Both the position numbers and the translations under genes were made by a program. DNA of 8,612 bases from Armatimonadota bacterium (GTDB taxonomy: Bacteria > Armatimonadota > SYMT01). Positions 1-6,827 of the stretch are shown here, piece after piece; within the stretch, counting starts at the first letter, position 1; each line of letters opens with the position of its first letter. The notes beneath the pieces were generated by a model that saw nothing but the letters and a program-made list of their open reading frames with translations, had not been told where the DNA came from and did no database searches. The stretch covers positions 1 through 8,612 of the forward strand of contig JAJFMS010000303.1 in the NCBI GenBank assembly GCA_020696885.1. Reading direction: 5' to 3'.

Positions 1-100
1 GGCGGCGCACGCCTACCCGGTTGTTAGCCGCACCCTGCGAGGATTCCCCCCGGCGCCGGCTTGGCATTACAACTCGCCACTCCGCCCTTCACCGCCGCAA
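1..100. other. Non-coding left edge, no gene recognised
   Basis: No open frame with a start, ribosome site and protein-like composition is visible. The stretch around 40-60 (six C followed by GGCGCCGGC) recalls the GC-rich core of the repeats at 3205-3320 and 5102-5200, and read on the minus strand it is followed by a CTCGCAG-like string as in the 5102-5200 copy, so it may be a decayed inverted copy. This resemblance is short and uncertain. Confidence 0.3.
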
Positions 101-200
101 CTCCCCTCCTTACCAAGGAGGGGCTGGGGGAGGTCTTTCTGGTTTCGATTACCGTACTCGACAGAACCTCCCCCTGCCCCCTCCTTGGTAAGGAGGGGAG
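101..200. repeat. 100-bp palindromic repeat with hairpin-forming arms
   Basis: The left arm (101-134) and right arm (166-200) are reverse complements apart from one mismatch and one inserted base, with about 31 bases between them. Each arm also contains its own perfect hairpin: CCCCTCCTT, a three-base loop (ACC or GGT) and AAGGAGGGG. This double palindrome is typical of REP- or MITE-like intergenic elements that occur in many copies in bacterial genomes. It lies past the 3' end of thrS, so it would be at or beyond the end of that transcript. No coding capacity is expected. Confidence 0.75.
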
Positions 201-267
201 ACCTTCGCGCGGAGGATGAGGGCGAGAGCCCTGGGGAGCATATCGCTCGCCAACTGCGCGATGCGTT

Positions 268-306
268 AGGACACCGGCTTCGCTCGCCGAGCGGGAGTGG
301 TGTCCT
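268..306 (-). terminator. Hairpin behind thrS, possible terminator
   Basis: AGGACACC (268-275) pairs with GGTGTCCT (299-306), and inside it CGCTC (281-285) pairs with GAGCG (289-293). The structure begins 26 bases past the thrS stop codon on the minus strand. No T-run follows on that strand, so it is either a non-canonical terminator or an RNA 3'-end stabiliser; the role is inferred from position only. Confidence 0.4.
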
Positions 307-331
307 TACGGATCACGGATTATGGGCGGAT

Positions 332-2074
332 TCAGGCGTCGATTTCTGCTTGCGCCTGCGCGATGAACTCCGTGAGCGGCAGCGGGCCGAGGTCGCCGCG
401 GTCGCGGGAGCGGACGGCCACGGCTTCGGCGGCGGCTTCCTTGTCGCCTACGATGAGCATGTAGGGGACCTTCTGGAGCTGGGCGTCGCGGATCTTGGCC
501 TGCATCCGCTCGCCGCGCCGGTCGATCTCTACCCGGATGCCGGCCGCGGCGAGACGCTCTTTCACCTGCGCGCAATAGTCCGCATGCCGGTCCGCAATCG
601 GGATGATCACCGCCTGCACGGGCGCCAGCCAGAGCGGGAACGCGCCCGCGAAGTGCTCGATGAGCACGCCCACGAACCGCTCCAGGGACCCGAACGGCGC
701 GCGGTGGATCATCACCGGGCGGTGCGGCTGGCCGTCCTCACCGGTGTATTCGAGCTGGAACCGCTCCGGCAGGACGTAGTCCACCTGCACGGTGCCGAGC
801 TGCCACTCCCGGCCGATCGCGTCGCGGACCATGAAGTCCAGCTTCGGGCCGTAGATCGCCGCTTCGCCCACAGCGACTTCGTGCGGCATCTCGAGCTGCT
901 GCACCGCTTCCAGCAGGGCGGCCTGGGACTGCTCCCACACCTCGTCCGTACCCACGTACTTGTCGGAGTTGGCCGGGTCGCGGAGGCCCACCCGAGCCCG
1001 GTACTCCAGCTTCAGCCGCTTGAAGACGAGCATGATCAGGTCGACCACGCCGTGGAACTCCTGGACGAGCTGGTCGGCCCGGCAGAAGATGTGGCTGTCG
1101 TCCTGCGTGAAGCCGCGCACCCGGGTGAGGCCGCCCAGCTCGCCGCTCTGCTCGTAGCGGTAGACCGTGCCGAACTCCGCGTACCGGATCGGCAGCTCCC
1201 GGTAGCTGCGCTTCTCGCTGCCGTAGATCTGGATGTGGAATGGGCAGTTCACCGGCTTCAGCACGAACTCCGTGCCCTCGTCGTCGCCCATGGAGGGGAA
1301 GAGGTTCTCCCGGTACGCCTGCCAGTGGCCGGAAACCTCCAGCAGCTCGCGCTTGCTGAGGTGCGGCGTGATCACCGGCTGGTAGCCGCGCTGTCGCTGC
1401 TGGTCTCGCATGAACTCCACCAGCGTCTCGCGGAGCGTGGCGCCCTTGGGCAGCCACAGCGGGAGCCCGGCACCCACCAGCGGGCTGATCATGAACAGCC
1501 CGAGCTCGCGGCCGAGGCGGCGGTGGTCGCGCTTCCGGGCTTCTTCCAGGCGCAGCAGGTAGGCGTCCAGGTCTTCCCGGCTCGCAAACGCGGTGCCGTA
1601 GATGCGCTGGAGCATCTTGTTCTTCTCGCTGCCGCGCCAGTAGGCGCCCGCCGTGTTCAGCAGCTTGAACGCGCCGATCTGGGAGATCTTCTCCACGTGA
1701 CCGCCGCGGCAGAGGTCCGTGAAGTCCCCGTGCGCATAGACGGTGATCGGCTCGCCTTTGGCGATGATCTCCTCGATCAGCTCCAGCTTGTAGGGATTGC
1801 CCTGGAACAGCTCCCGGGCCTCATCCGCCGTCAGCTCGCGGCCTTCGATCCGAGCCGCGCTGGCGATGCTCTTCGCCATCTCCGCTTCCAGCGCCTGGAG
1901 GTCTTCCGGGGTGAACGGGGTGTCGCGGTCGAAGTCGTAGTAGAAGCCTTCCTCGGTGGGGGGACCGATGGTCGTTTTAGCTTCCGGGAACAGGTGCTGC
2001 ACCGCCTGGGCGAGCACGTGGGCCGTGCTGTGGCGCAGGCGATAGAGATCGTCGACTTCGAGGGGCGTACGCAT
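332..2074 (-). CDS. thrS: Threonyl-tRNA synthetase, TGS-less form
   Basis: This class II synthetase charges tRNA-Thr with threonine in the cytoplasm. The 580-residue protein starts directly in the second N-terminal (editing) domain, with HSTAH (H15, H19) and CRGGH (C122, H126) matching the HxxxH and CxxxH editing-site signatures. The catalytic core has the zinc ligands C277, H328 and H457, motif 2 arginine R306 in VYRYEQSG, RGFTQDDSH, and motif 3 arginine R466 in GSLERF. The anticodon-binding domain occupies roughly 480-575 (WLAPVQAVII, VPYMLIVGDKE). E. coli ThrRS has 642 residues; the difference is the roughly 60-residue TGS domain, absent here. The start is firm: GGGAGGA (2081-2087) sits 6 bases before the ATG, and an in-frame TAA (2096-2098) stops eight codons upstream, so no hidden TGS exists in this frame. 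CPFH replaces the more usual CPGH after the zinc cysteine. infC does not follow within the 331 bases visible downstream. Confidence 0.97.
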   Translation of the reverse strand: MRTPLEVDDLYRLRHSTAHVLAQAVQHLFPEAKTTIGPPTEEGFYYDFDRDTPFTPEDLQALEAEMAKSIASAARIEGRELTADEARELFQGNPYKLELIEEIIAKGEPITVYAHGDFTDLCRGGHVEKISQIGAFKLLNTAGAYWRGSEKNKMLQRIYGTAFASREDLDAYLLRLEEARKRDHRRLGRELGLFMISPLVGAGLPLWLPKGATLRETLVEFMRDQQRQRGYQPVITPHLSKRELLEVSGHWQAYRENLFPSMGDDEGTEFVLKPVNCPFHIQIYGSEKRSYRELPIRYAEFGTVYRYEQSGELGGLTRVRGFTQDDSHIFCRADQLVQEFHGVVDLIMLVFKRLKLEYRARVGLRDPANSDKYVGTDEVWEQSQAALLEAVQQLEMPHEVAVGEAAIYGPKLDFMVRDAIGREWQLGTVQVDYVLPERFQLEYTGEDGQPHRPVMIHRAPFGSLERFVGVLIEHFAGAFPLWLAPVQAVIIPIADRHADYCAQVKERLAAAGIRVEIDRRGERMQAKIRDAQLQKVPYMLIVGDKEAAAEAVAVRSRDRGDLGPLPLTEFIAQAQAEIDA

Positions 2075-2165
2075 CGTTCTTCCTCCCGGCGGTCCTTACA
2101 AGGGACGGCCCGTGTTCGAGAATAGTCGTGGGCCCGGGAATGAAGCGCTGCCGGCGGCGACTGAC

Positions 2166-2337
2166 CCGGATTGTTCACCACCAAGACACGAGGACACTCA
2201 GAGTGATTTGCGCAAGAATGGACCAGAACCAAGCTTCCTGGTTCAATAAGCCCGCCCTTGTCAAACGCGCTCTGAGAACAGGCGTTCTTTCGCCTCTCGG
2301 CTTTGTGCCCTGGTGTCTTGGTGGTGAATAATCCCGG
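2166..2337. repeat. MITE-like element with 24-25 bp inverted ends
   Basis: The left end (2166-2189) and the right end (2313-2337) are reverse complements with one mismatch and one extra base; both contain TTCACCACCAAGACAC when read inward or on the opposite strand. The roughly 123 bases between them show no coding signal. I recall similar ACCACCAAGACACxxGG ends as dispersed intergenic repeats in environmental bacteria, but cannot confirm this here. It separates divergent thrS (minus) and the SanA-like gene (plus), so the promoters of both must lie in or beside it. The remaining 2338-2484 stretch shows no clear promoter. Confidence 0.7.
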
Positions 2338-2484
2338 CTAACTGCATCGGGACAGCGTTGGACTCCAGCCCGGAGGCTCGTTCACCCGCGTGACCAGATA
2401 CCTACCTGGCTGCGGGAACTCCGGCATTCTAGCAGAGCGCGAGACTGGCTGTCGACCGCGGGCCGGCGAGCCGACTCAGGTCTC

Positions 2485-3168
2485 GTGCTGGTAGAGCACA
2501 TCGATTCCGGGGTCTTGATCACGACTATGCGCGGGGAGCACGAAGCGGACACACCAGCCAAGGCACGCGCCGCGCCCAGGACGAGGTTGCGGCGGAGGGT
2601 GGGCATATGCCTCGGCGTGATCGCGGTCGCCTGTGCGGCGCTGCTGGGGCTGGCCTGGCGGATTGATAGCTACGGGCAGGTGGAGGGCGCGGTGCCTGCG
2701 GACGCGCTGGTGGTGCTGGGCGCCCGCGTGCTGCCCGGAGGCGAGCCGGACGACAGCCTGCGCGTCCGCACGCTGAAGGCGGTGCGGCTGTATCAGGAAG
2801 GCATCGCGCCCTACGTGATCTGCACCGGCGGGGTGGGGGACAACCCGCCCGCGGAATCGCGCGTTGCCGCTGACCTCGCGATAACGTGCGGCGTCCCGGC
2901 GGAGAAGGTACTGCTGGAGGAGCATTCCACCAGCACGAGGGAGAACGCCGAGTATGCGGCGCGCATCTGCCGGGAGCGCGGCTGGAAGCGGGTGGTGGTG
3001 GTGAGCGACCCCTATCATCTGTACCGCGCCCGCCGTGCCTTCGAGCGGGAGGGCCTCACGGTTTCCACGAGCCCGGCGCGTGCGTGTCGCCGAAACCGCA
3101 GCCCGCGGTTGAGGGTGTTCTGGACGCTGCGTGAGACGCTGCTGGTGCTGCGGGAGATGGTGATGTGA
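2485..3168 (+). CDS. Membrane-anchored DUF218 protein (SanA/YdcF/ElyC-like)
   Basis: The protein has a basic N-terminus (RTRLRRR, 32-38), one membrane segment (about 39-58) and then a DUF218 domain (about 73-205), which by the positive-inside rule would lie outside the cytoplasmic membrane. Family marks are ALVVLGA (74-80), TGG (114-116), ESR (124-126), STSTRENAEYA (148-158) with the conserved E and N, and SDPYHLYRA (174-182). SanA and ElyC relatives in E. coli affect envelope integrity and vancomycin resistance; the reaction is not known and no substrate can be assigned here. Length of 227 residues fits the family. The start is uncertain: GTG at 2485 opens the frame, but ATG at 2527 (213 residues) leaves the membrane segment intact and neither has a good ribosome site. 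The stop overlaps the beginning of a C-rich repeat-like stretch at 3169-3203 resembling 4955-4990. Confidence 0.88.
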   Translation: MLVEHIDSGVLITTMRGEHEADTPAKARAAPRTRLRRRVGICLGVIAVACAALLGLAWRIDSYGQVEGAVPADALVVLGARVLPGGEPDDSLRVRTLKAVRLYQEGIAPYVICTGGVGDNPPAESRVAADLAITCGVPAEKVLLEEHSTSTRENAEYAARICRERGWKRVVVVSDPYHLYRARRAFEREGLTVSTSPARACRRNRSPRLRVFWTLRETLLVLREMVM

Positions 3169-3204
3169 CGGCCCCCACCCTCCCACGTGGTGGGCCTGCG
3201 CTTC

Positions 3205-3320
3205 ACGGGTGGGGTCAACCGCCGTCGAGCCGCCACCCAGTGGGTGCCCGGCCCGTCTGGGGGACTCACACAGGGCGCCGCCCCGGCGCCGGAGGGTTCT
3301 GTTCTTTCGTAAAGCCTGAA
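3205..3320. repeat. Intergenic repeat, copy A
   Basis: This copy shares with 5102-5200 the string CAACCGCCGTCGAGCC, then TCTGGGGG, CTCACA, GGCGCCGCCCCGGCGCCGG and a tail ending AGCCTGAAC (AGCCTAAAC in the other copy). GGCGCC-GCCCC-GGCGCC can fold back on itself. Copy A has an extra CACCCAGTGGGTG hairpin at 3234-3246. The preceding 3169-3203 also resembles 4955-4990, so the element may be larger, interrupted by about 110 additional bases in copy B. It lies in the 230-base gap before the dipeptidase gene. Function unknown. Confidence 0.6.
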
Positions 3321-3398
3321 CCTGCCATATGTCCGATGACTTCTCCGCCTCGAGCTTTGTACCAAAAGTTGGACCGCTACCGATTAGGGAACTCAAAC

Positions 3399-4454
3399 AT
3401 GTCCGAAGACTGGCAAACGGTTCACCGCGAAGCGCTGGTGATCGACTCTCATAACGACTCCATCGTCTCGCATATCCGGCGGGGGAATCTCAGCCTCACC
3501 GGCCGGGAGAAGCCGCACCTCCAGGAGCGCGGCGGCACGGTGGCGTTCCTGCGTGGCCCGCTGGAGCGCGAGGCGTACGCGTGGAGCGAGCAGCTTGACT
3601 TCGCGAAGATGCGGGCCGGAGGGATCGACGCGGCGTTCTTCGCGGTGGACGTAACACGCGCCTGGAAGAACCACCTGGCGTACGCGCTGGACGCGCTGGG
3701 GTACTTCGACGCCGAGATCGCGGAGGACCCGGATGAAGTGCTGGTGGTCCGGAATGCGGGCGACCTCCTGCGGTCCGCCGGCGACGAGAAGCTCGCGGCG
3801 CTGCTGGTGATTGAGAACAGCGACGCCCTGGAGGCGAGCCTCAACATCCTGTGGGTATTCCACCGGCTTGGGGTGCGGTCGATCACGCTCACGCACAACC
3901 CGTCGTCCTGGGCCGCGGCGGGTAACGCCGAGTCCCGCTGCGGGGGCGGGCTCACGGAGTTCGGAGTGAGACTGATCCAGGAGATGAACCGCCTCCGAAT
4001 GCTGGTGGACGTGTCCCACATCAGCCCGCGCGGATTCTGCGACACGCTGGAGATCTCGGCGCAGCCGGTGATCGCTTCCCATAGCTGCTGCGCCGCCCTC
4101 TGCGACCACCCGCGCAACCTCTCCGACGAGCAGCTCCGGGCTTTGGCGCAGAACCGGGGGGTGGTGGGGATCACCTTTGTGGAGAGCTTCCTCCAGGCGG
4201 ACTGGAGCTACGGCCAGCCGGAATCCACCTTTCCGCGGCTGATCGAGCACATCGACCACGCGGTGGAGGTGGCGGGCATCGACCACGTGGGGATCGGCTC
4301 GGACTTCGACGGCGGCGGCACCGCACTGAAGGACGCCACGGAGTTTCCCCGGATCACGCAGGCGCTGCTGGACCGGGGCTACCCGGTGGAAGCGGTCCGG
4401 AAGATCCTGGGCGGCAACCACCTCCGGCTGCTGCGGGAAACGATTGGGGAGTGA
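3399..4454 (+). CDS. M19-family (renal/membrane-type) dipeptidase
   Basis: This zinc metallopeptidase of the amidohydrolase fold hydrolyses dipeptides, in relatives often with L- or D-residues. The 351-residue protein keeps all expected metal ligands: H18 and D20 in DSHND, bridging E139 in IENSDA, H207 in VDVSH, H228 in ASHS, and D302 in GIGSDFDG. LTHN (164-167) and HPRNLSDEQLRALA (237-250) are further family marks. There is no signal peptide or membrane segment, so it is probably cytoplasmic. ATG at 3399 was chosen because AGGGA stands 8 bases before it and homology begins right after; the frame stays open back to 3165, but that extension runs through repeat copy A and has no family similarity. 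Cysteines at 181, 214, 230, 231 and 235 give an unusual cluster beside the H228 ligand. It may feed peptide or cell-wall fragment recycling; the substrate is not predictable from sequence. Confidence 0.95.
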   Translation: MSEDWQTVHREALVIDSHNDSIVSHIRRGNLSLTGREKPHLQERGGTVAFLRGPLEREAYAWSEQLDFAKMRAGGIDAAFFAVDVTRAWKNHLAYALDALGYFDAEIAEDPDEVLVVRNAGDLLRSAGDEKLAALLVIENSDALEASLNILWVFHRLGVRSITLTHNPSSWAAAGNAESRCGGGLTEFGVRLIQEMNRLRMLVDVSHISPRGFCDTLEISAQPVIASHSCCAALCDHPRNLSDEQLRALAQNRGVVGITFVESFLQADWSYGQPESTFPRLIEHIDHAVEVAGIDHVGIGSDFDGGGTALKDATEFPRITQALLDRGYPVEAVRKILGGNHLRLLRETIGE

Positions 4455-4520
4455 CCGGACGTTTTGGCACCCCCGGGGAACGGGAAGCACCCTCGCAGCA
4501 GACGCACCGGAGGTGTTGCG

Positions 4521-4823
4521 ATGGATGAAGAGACCCGGAGGCCCGGGAACAAGGAGGGGACCGTCGACCCTACCATGTCCGGCACGGCGCCCGAGCCGAC
4601 CAATCCCGGCGGACGAATTGACCAGGACCGCGTGCTGACCTCATCCGGCGTGGCCCCCACGGGAGGGGTCCCGGTGGGCGGCGAGGCGGACCGGATCCAG
4701 CCGGACCGGTGGGCGCGCCGTCATGGCAGCGCGTCCGGCGCGGTGGACCCAGGGGAGAACTACGAAGGGGAGAACTCGGATGTTCTTGTCCAGCCGGCAG
4801 CGCAGGCAGGGCGTAACGAGTAG
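4521..4823 (+). CDS. Small hydrophilic protein of unknown function (100 aa)
   Basis: The gene has a very good ribosome site, GGAGGT at 4509-4514, 6 bases before the ATG, and codons that are GC-rich at the third position like the neighbouring genes, so it looks genuine. The product is 100 residues, very hydrophilic, rich in G, P, E, D, R and Q, with no hydrophobic helix, no cysteine and no recognised domain, and is probably disordered. Short recognisable stretches are MDEETRRPGN at the start, GGEADRIQPDRWARRHG in the middle and NYEGENSDVLVQP near the end. It begins 66 bases after the dipeptidase stop and ends just before a strong hairpin, so it could be the last gene of a dipeptidase transcript. 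The frame is open upstream to 4464 but that start lacks a ribosome site. I do not recognise the family. Confidence 0.7.
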   Translation: MDEETRRPGNKEGTVDPTMSGTAPEPTNPGGRIDQDRVLTSSGVAPTGGVPVGGEADRIQPDRWARRHGSASGAVDPGENYEGENSDVLVQPAAQAGRNE

Positions 4824-4835
4824 TGGCCGTTGTGA

Positions 4836-4865
4836 AGCAGAGGGGTATGCGCGTACCCCTCTGCT
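4836..4865 (+). terminator. Perfect 12-bp hairpin after the small gene
   Basis: AGCAGAGGGGTA (4836-4847) pairs perfectly with TACCCCTCTGCT (4854-4865) around a six-base loop. It begins 12 bases after the stop codon of the small gene. No T-run follows, so it is a strong but non-canonical terminator or 3'-end stabilising structure; being a palindrome it could act on either strand. Confidence 0.6.
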
Positions 4866-5101
4866 CAAGCGAGGCTGTGTGTCTCTGACCGCCGAGGCGT
4901 GTTTCTCATCGTTGACGGCTACCGTCACCCGAGATCCCCCCGGCCCTAGTCGGCTGCCCCCACCCTCCCGCGACGCGGGGCCTCCGCTCGCCCTTTCACG
5001 TCCCGACAAAAACGGTCGGGACTAACGGGCGGCTCCGGCATCCGTCTTCAAGAGCTGGAACCCGCGTTTGGGAGGCCGGTTCGTGCTCCGTGCTTCGGTG
5101 G
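4866..5101. other. Gene-free spacer with hairpins
   Basis: No credible gene is seen in the 412-base gap 4824-5235. Within this part, TGACGG and CCGTCA flank a three-base loop near 4914-4928, and GTCCCGAC (5000-5007) pairs perfectly with GTCGGGAC (5015-5022) around a seven-base loop. The stretch 4955-4990 (CCCCCACCCTCCC and a short GC hairpin, then GGGCCT) matches the sequence directly after the SanA-like gene at 3169-3203 and may be the left part of repeat copy B. Confidence 0.5.
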
Positions 5102-5200
5102 ACGGGTGAGGGCAACCGCCGTCGAGCCAGCCCCCCTCTGGGGGCTCACAACTGGCGCCGCCCCGGCGCCGGAGGTTGCCTACTCTCGCAGAGCCTAAAC
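5102..5200. repeat. Intergenic repeat, copy B
   Basis: Second copy of the element at 3205-3320, in the same orientation. It shares CAACCGCCGTCGAGCC, CTCTGGGGGCTCACA, GGCGCCGCCCCGGCGCCGG and the AGCCTAAAC tail, but lacks the extra hairpin of copy A. It lies in the spacer facing the 3' end of the minus-strand exported-protein gene. Confidence 0.6.
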
Positions 5201-5235
5201 TCGATTCACTTACAGCGACTTTCTGACTCGAGTTT
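5197..5235 (-). terminator. Inverted repeat abutting the stop of the exported-protein gene
   Basis: AAACTCGA (5197-5204) and TCGAGTTT (5228-5235) are perfect 8-base reverse complements and begin immediately after the stop codon of the minus-strand gene. The loop is 23 bases and the T-tract is only the TTT of the stem itself, so this is a weak candidate terminator based on position. Confidence 0.35.
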
Positions 5236-6366
5236 CTAGCCAACCGCCCCTGGCGCCGGGCGAACGATGACGTAGCCGCGATACGGCTGGATCCGGCGCC
5301 CGGTGGTCAGGTGTCGCAGCGTGACGTCGAGGCGGCCGTCCTTGCGGGGCTTGAAGTCGGCGCGGTAGTAGAACTCGCCGCCGCGCTCCGGGCTGACTTT
5401 GAGGACGCCGCTGCCGTCTGCCGCCCGCACGCCTTCCACTTCCGCTTTCGCGCCGCCCGGGAAGGTGGTGGCGCCTTCCACTGGGAGCGCTTCTTCGCCC
5501 AGCTCCTTCGCGGCGGCAGCGAAACGGCTGGCGCCGGCGCCGCGCTCGCGATCGAACTTCCGGGAGATGCCACTCTCCTGGAGGAGCTGCTGCACGCGAG
5601 TGAGCTCTTGCCGGGGGAGCTGCATCATGTTCGCCTGCTCGACGTCTTCGGCCGTGCTGCCGCGCGCTGCCCAGACGGCGTACTGGACGGTGTTGGAGCC
5701 TTCCAGCCCCTCGGCCGCGGCGGCGGCGAAGAGGCGATCGCTGCCGGCCGGAAGCGGCTGCGCGGCCTGGCCCGCGGGCGTCACCGCCTCGCCGGCGGGA
5801 ATCTGGATGCGCACCGGCACCGGCGCGGTGTTCACCAACTCCAGGGTGAGCGCCAGCCCACCGGAGCGCAGCGGGTTGAGGGTTTCGTTCCGGCCCCGGA
5901 GGCCGACCACGCCGTTCTCCAGCGCGCTGGCCAGAGTCATGGAGCGCCCATCCGCCAGGGTGACCAGCGCGCGGTCGCCGCCGCGGAAGCGGGTCTGGGC
6001 GTTCGGCGGGTCCGACAGGAGGTCGGTGCAGAACGCCGTGAGCTGGGCGATCCGGCCGGGCGCCACCGGCATGGAGGTGTTGCTGGAGAAGGCGCCGCCC
6101 TGGTTCTGGGTGCCGATCACCCGCGGCTGCCGGCCCCCTTGCTGGAAGAGGCCCTGACCGCCGGGAACTCCCTGGCCGTTGCCGCCCTGGAAGAGCTGCC
6201 CGCCGCCCTGGAACTGCGCCTGCGGTCCCCCGAACGGGTTCCCGAGCGCTCCCTGTGCGGACGCGCTGCGGATTCCCGTCCCGCCGACGACCAGCACCGC
6301 GCACCCGGCCAGCAGCCCGGCGCCCGTCAGCCCGACCCGACACCCTCGTGAAGTGAGCCGTTTCAT
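5236..6366 (-). CDS. Exported Gly/Gln-rich protein of unknown function
   Basis: The start is supported by AGGGGGA five bases before the ATG on the minus strand. The 376-residue product opens with a basic stretch and a hydrophobic core. Two processing routes are possible: signal peptidase I after ASA (residue 37), or lipoprotein processing at C22, since LAGC (19-22) is a perfect lipobox, though the hydrophobic AVLVV after the cysteine is unusual for a lipoprotein. Residues 39-91 are low complexity, rich in G, Q, N and F, with repeats such as FQGG and GGQ. The rest (about 100-370) looks folded, with FCTD (112-115), LELVNTAPVPVRIQIPAGEAVTP (split: LELVNTAPVP then VRIQIPAGEAV) and VQYAVWAA, the latter vaguely like secreted proteins containing VQxAIWA, but I cannot name a domain. 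It ends with TGRRIQPYRGYVIV. Neighbours give no hint; the 808 bases upstream hold tandem repeats. Confidence 0.85.
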   Translation of the reverse strand: MKRLTSRGCRVGLTGAGLLAGCAVLVVGGTGIRSASAQGALGNPFGGPQAQFQGGGQLFQGGNGQGVPGGQGLFQQGGRQPRVIGTQNQGGAFSSNTSMPVAPGRIAQLTAFCTDLLSDPPNAQTRFRGGDRALVTLADGRSMTLASALENGVVGLRGRNETLNPLRSGGLALTLELVNTAPVPVRIQIPAGEAVTPAGQAAQPLPAGSDRLFAAAAAEGLEGSNTVQYAVWAARGSTAEDVEQANMMQLPRQELTRVQQLLQESGISRKFDRERGAGASRFAAAAKELGEEALPVEGATTFPGGAKAEVEGVRAADGSGVLKVSPERGGEFYYRADFKPRKDGRLDVTLRHLTTGRRIQPYRGYVIVRPAPGAVG

Positions 6367-6524
6367 TGAAATCCCCCTGGCGATGTGTCGCTTTCACGAC
6401 TTTCCAGTGAGACGCGCGGACGGCCGGTAAGTACTCGGGTGGATTTTGGATTTGGGTGGTGAGTTGTGATCGGCACTACCGCGTACCGGGTCAAGCTGAC
6501 CAACGGGAAGAAGCTCGGACCGGC
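6367..6524. other. Upstream spacer of the exported-protein gene
   Basis: No gene and no clear promoter seen. Positions 6441-6462 form an unusually T/G-rich patch for this genome (GGATTTTGGATTTGGGTGG), a type of low-complexity string often found near small repeats. The rest leads into the tandem repeat, and 6503-6524 resembles the junction sequence between its copies. Confidence 0.35.
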
Positions 6525-6827
6525 GCGTGCTCCCCCTGCGCACGGGAGTGGCGTTCCGAGCCCGATTGGAGATGTTTCGCAGTCGACACGTACGCCGCGC
6601 TGAGGCTGGTACCGTCTCAACATGACCGTCTGGCGGTTTCGGGGACTTCACCATGGGTGCCGCCCCGAAGGGAGCGGTGTGGTGGCCCTGAAAGCGCGAA
6701 CGGTGCGGTCGTGCGCAGAGCCGTACCGCCCCCGAGGGGTGGTTGCGGCTTTGCCGGCGCTGGGAGGAAGGCGTGGCGAGGGCAACCACGTCGTGTGCCC
6801 CTACGAAAGACCAAGCCTTTGGTCGGC
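6525..6827. repeat. Tandem repeat, copy 1 (about 300 bp)
   Basis: Positions 6551-6710 match 6851-7010 without gaps at 144 of 160 bases (90%), at an offset of exactly 300; the second half is less alike and has small indels. Shared blocks include GCGTTCCGAG, CTCAACATGACCG, GGGGACTTCACCATGGGTGC and GGAGCGGTGTGGTGGCCCTG. The differences are spread almost evenly over the three codon positions (7, 5 and 4), which argues against translated sequence in any frame, although frames stay open on both strands. The copy ends with GACCAA-GCCT-TTGGTC, a small hairpin at the junction. Function unknown; candidates are a duplicated non-coding RNA or a dispersed element present twice. Confidence 0.85.
6719..6750. 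other. Conserved hairpin in repeat copy 1
   Basis: AGCCGTACC (6719-6727) pairs with the GG-T-TGCGGCT arm (6741-6750) with one U-G wobble and one bulged T, continues with a G-U pair (6728/6740) and then CCCC (6729-6732) with GGGG (6736-6739) around the loop CGA: about 14 pairs. The equivalent place in copy 2 also folds. Confidence 0.55.

Noticed and set aside
185..2125. Long plus-strand open frame of 646 codons opposite thrS
   Set aside because: It mirrors the threonyl-tRNA synthetase on the other strand; its product is rich in R, L, H and V as is typical for antisense of GC-rich genes, and no domain is visible.
3165..3398. Upstream extension of the dipeptidase frame (78 codons)
   Set aside because: It crosses repeat copy A, overlaps the previous stop codon and has no family similarity; a good ribosome site precedes the ATG at 3399.
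3393..4490. Minus-strand frame of 365 codons opposite the dipeptidase
   Set aside because: Antisense shadow of a gene with a complete set of catalytic residues on the plus strand.
5311..6351. Plus-strand frame of 346 codons opposite the exported-protein gene
   Set aside because: The minus-strand gene has a signal peptide and ribosome site; this frame has neither and looks like an antisense shadow.
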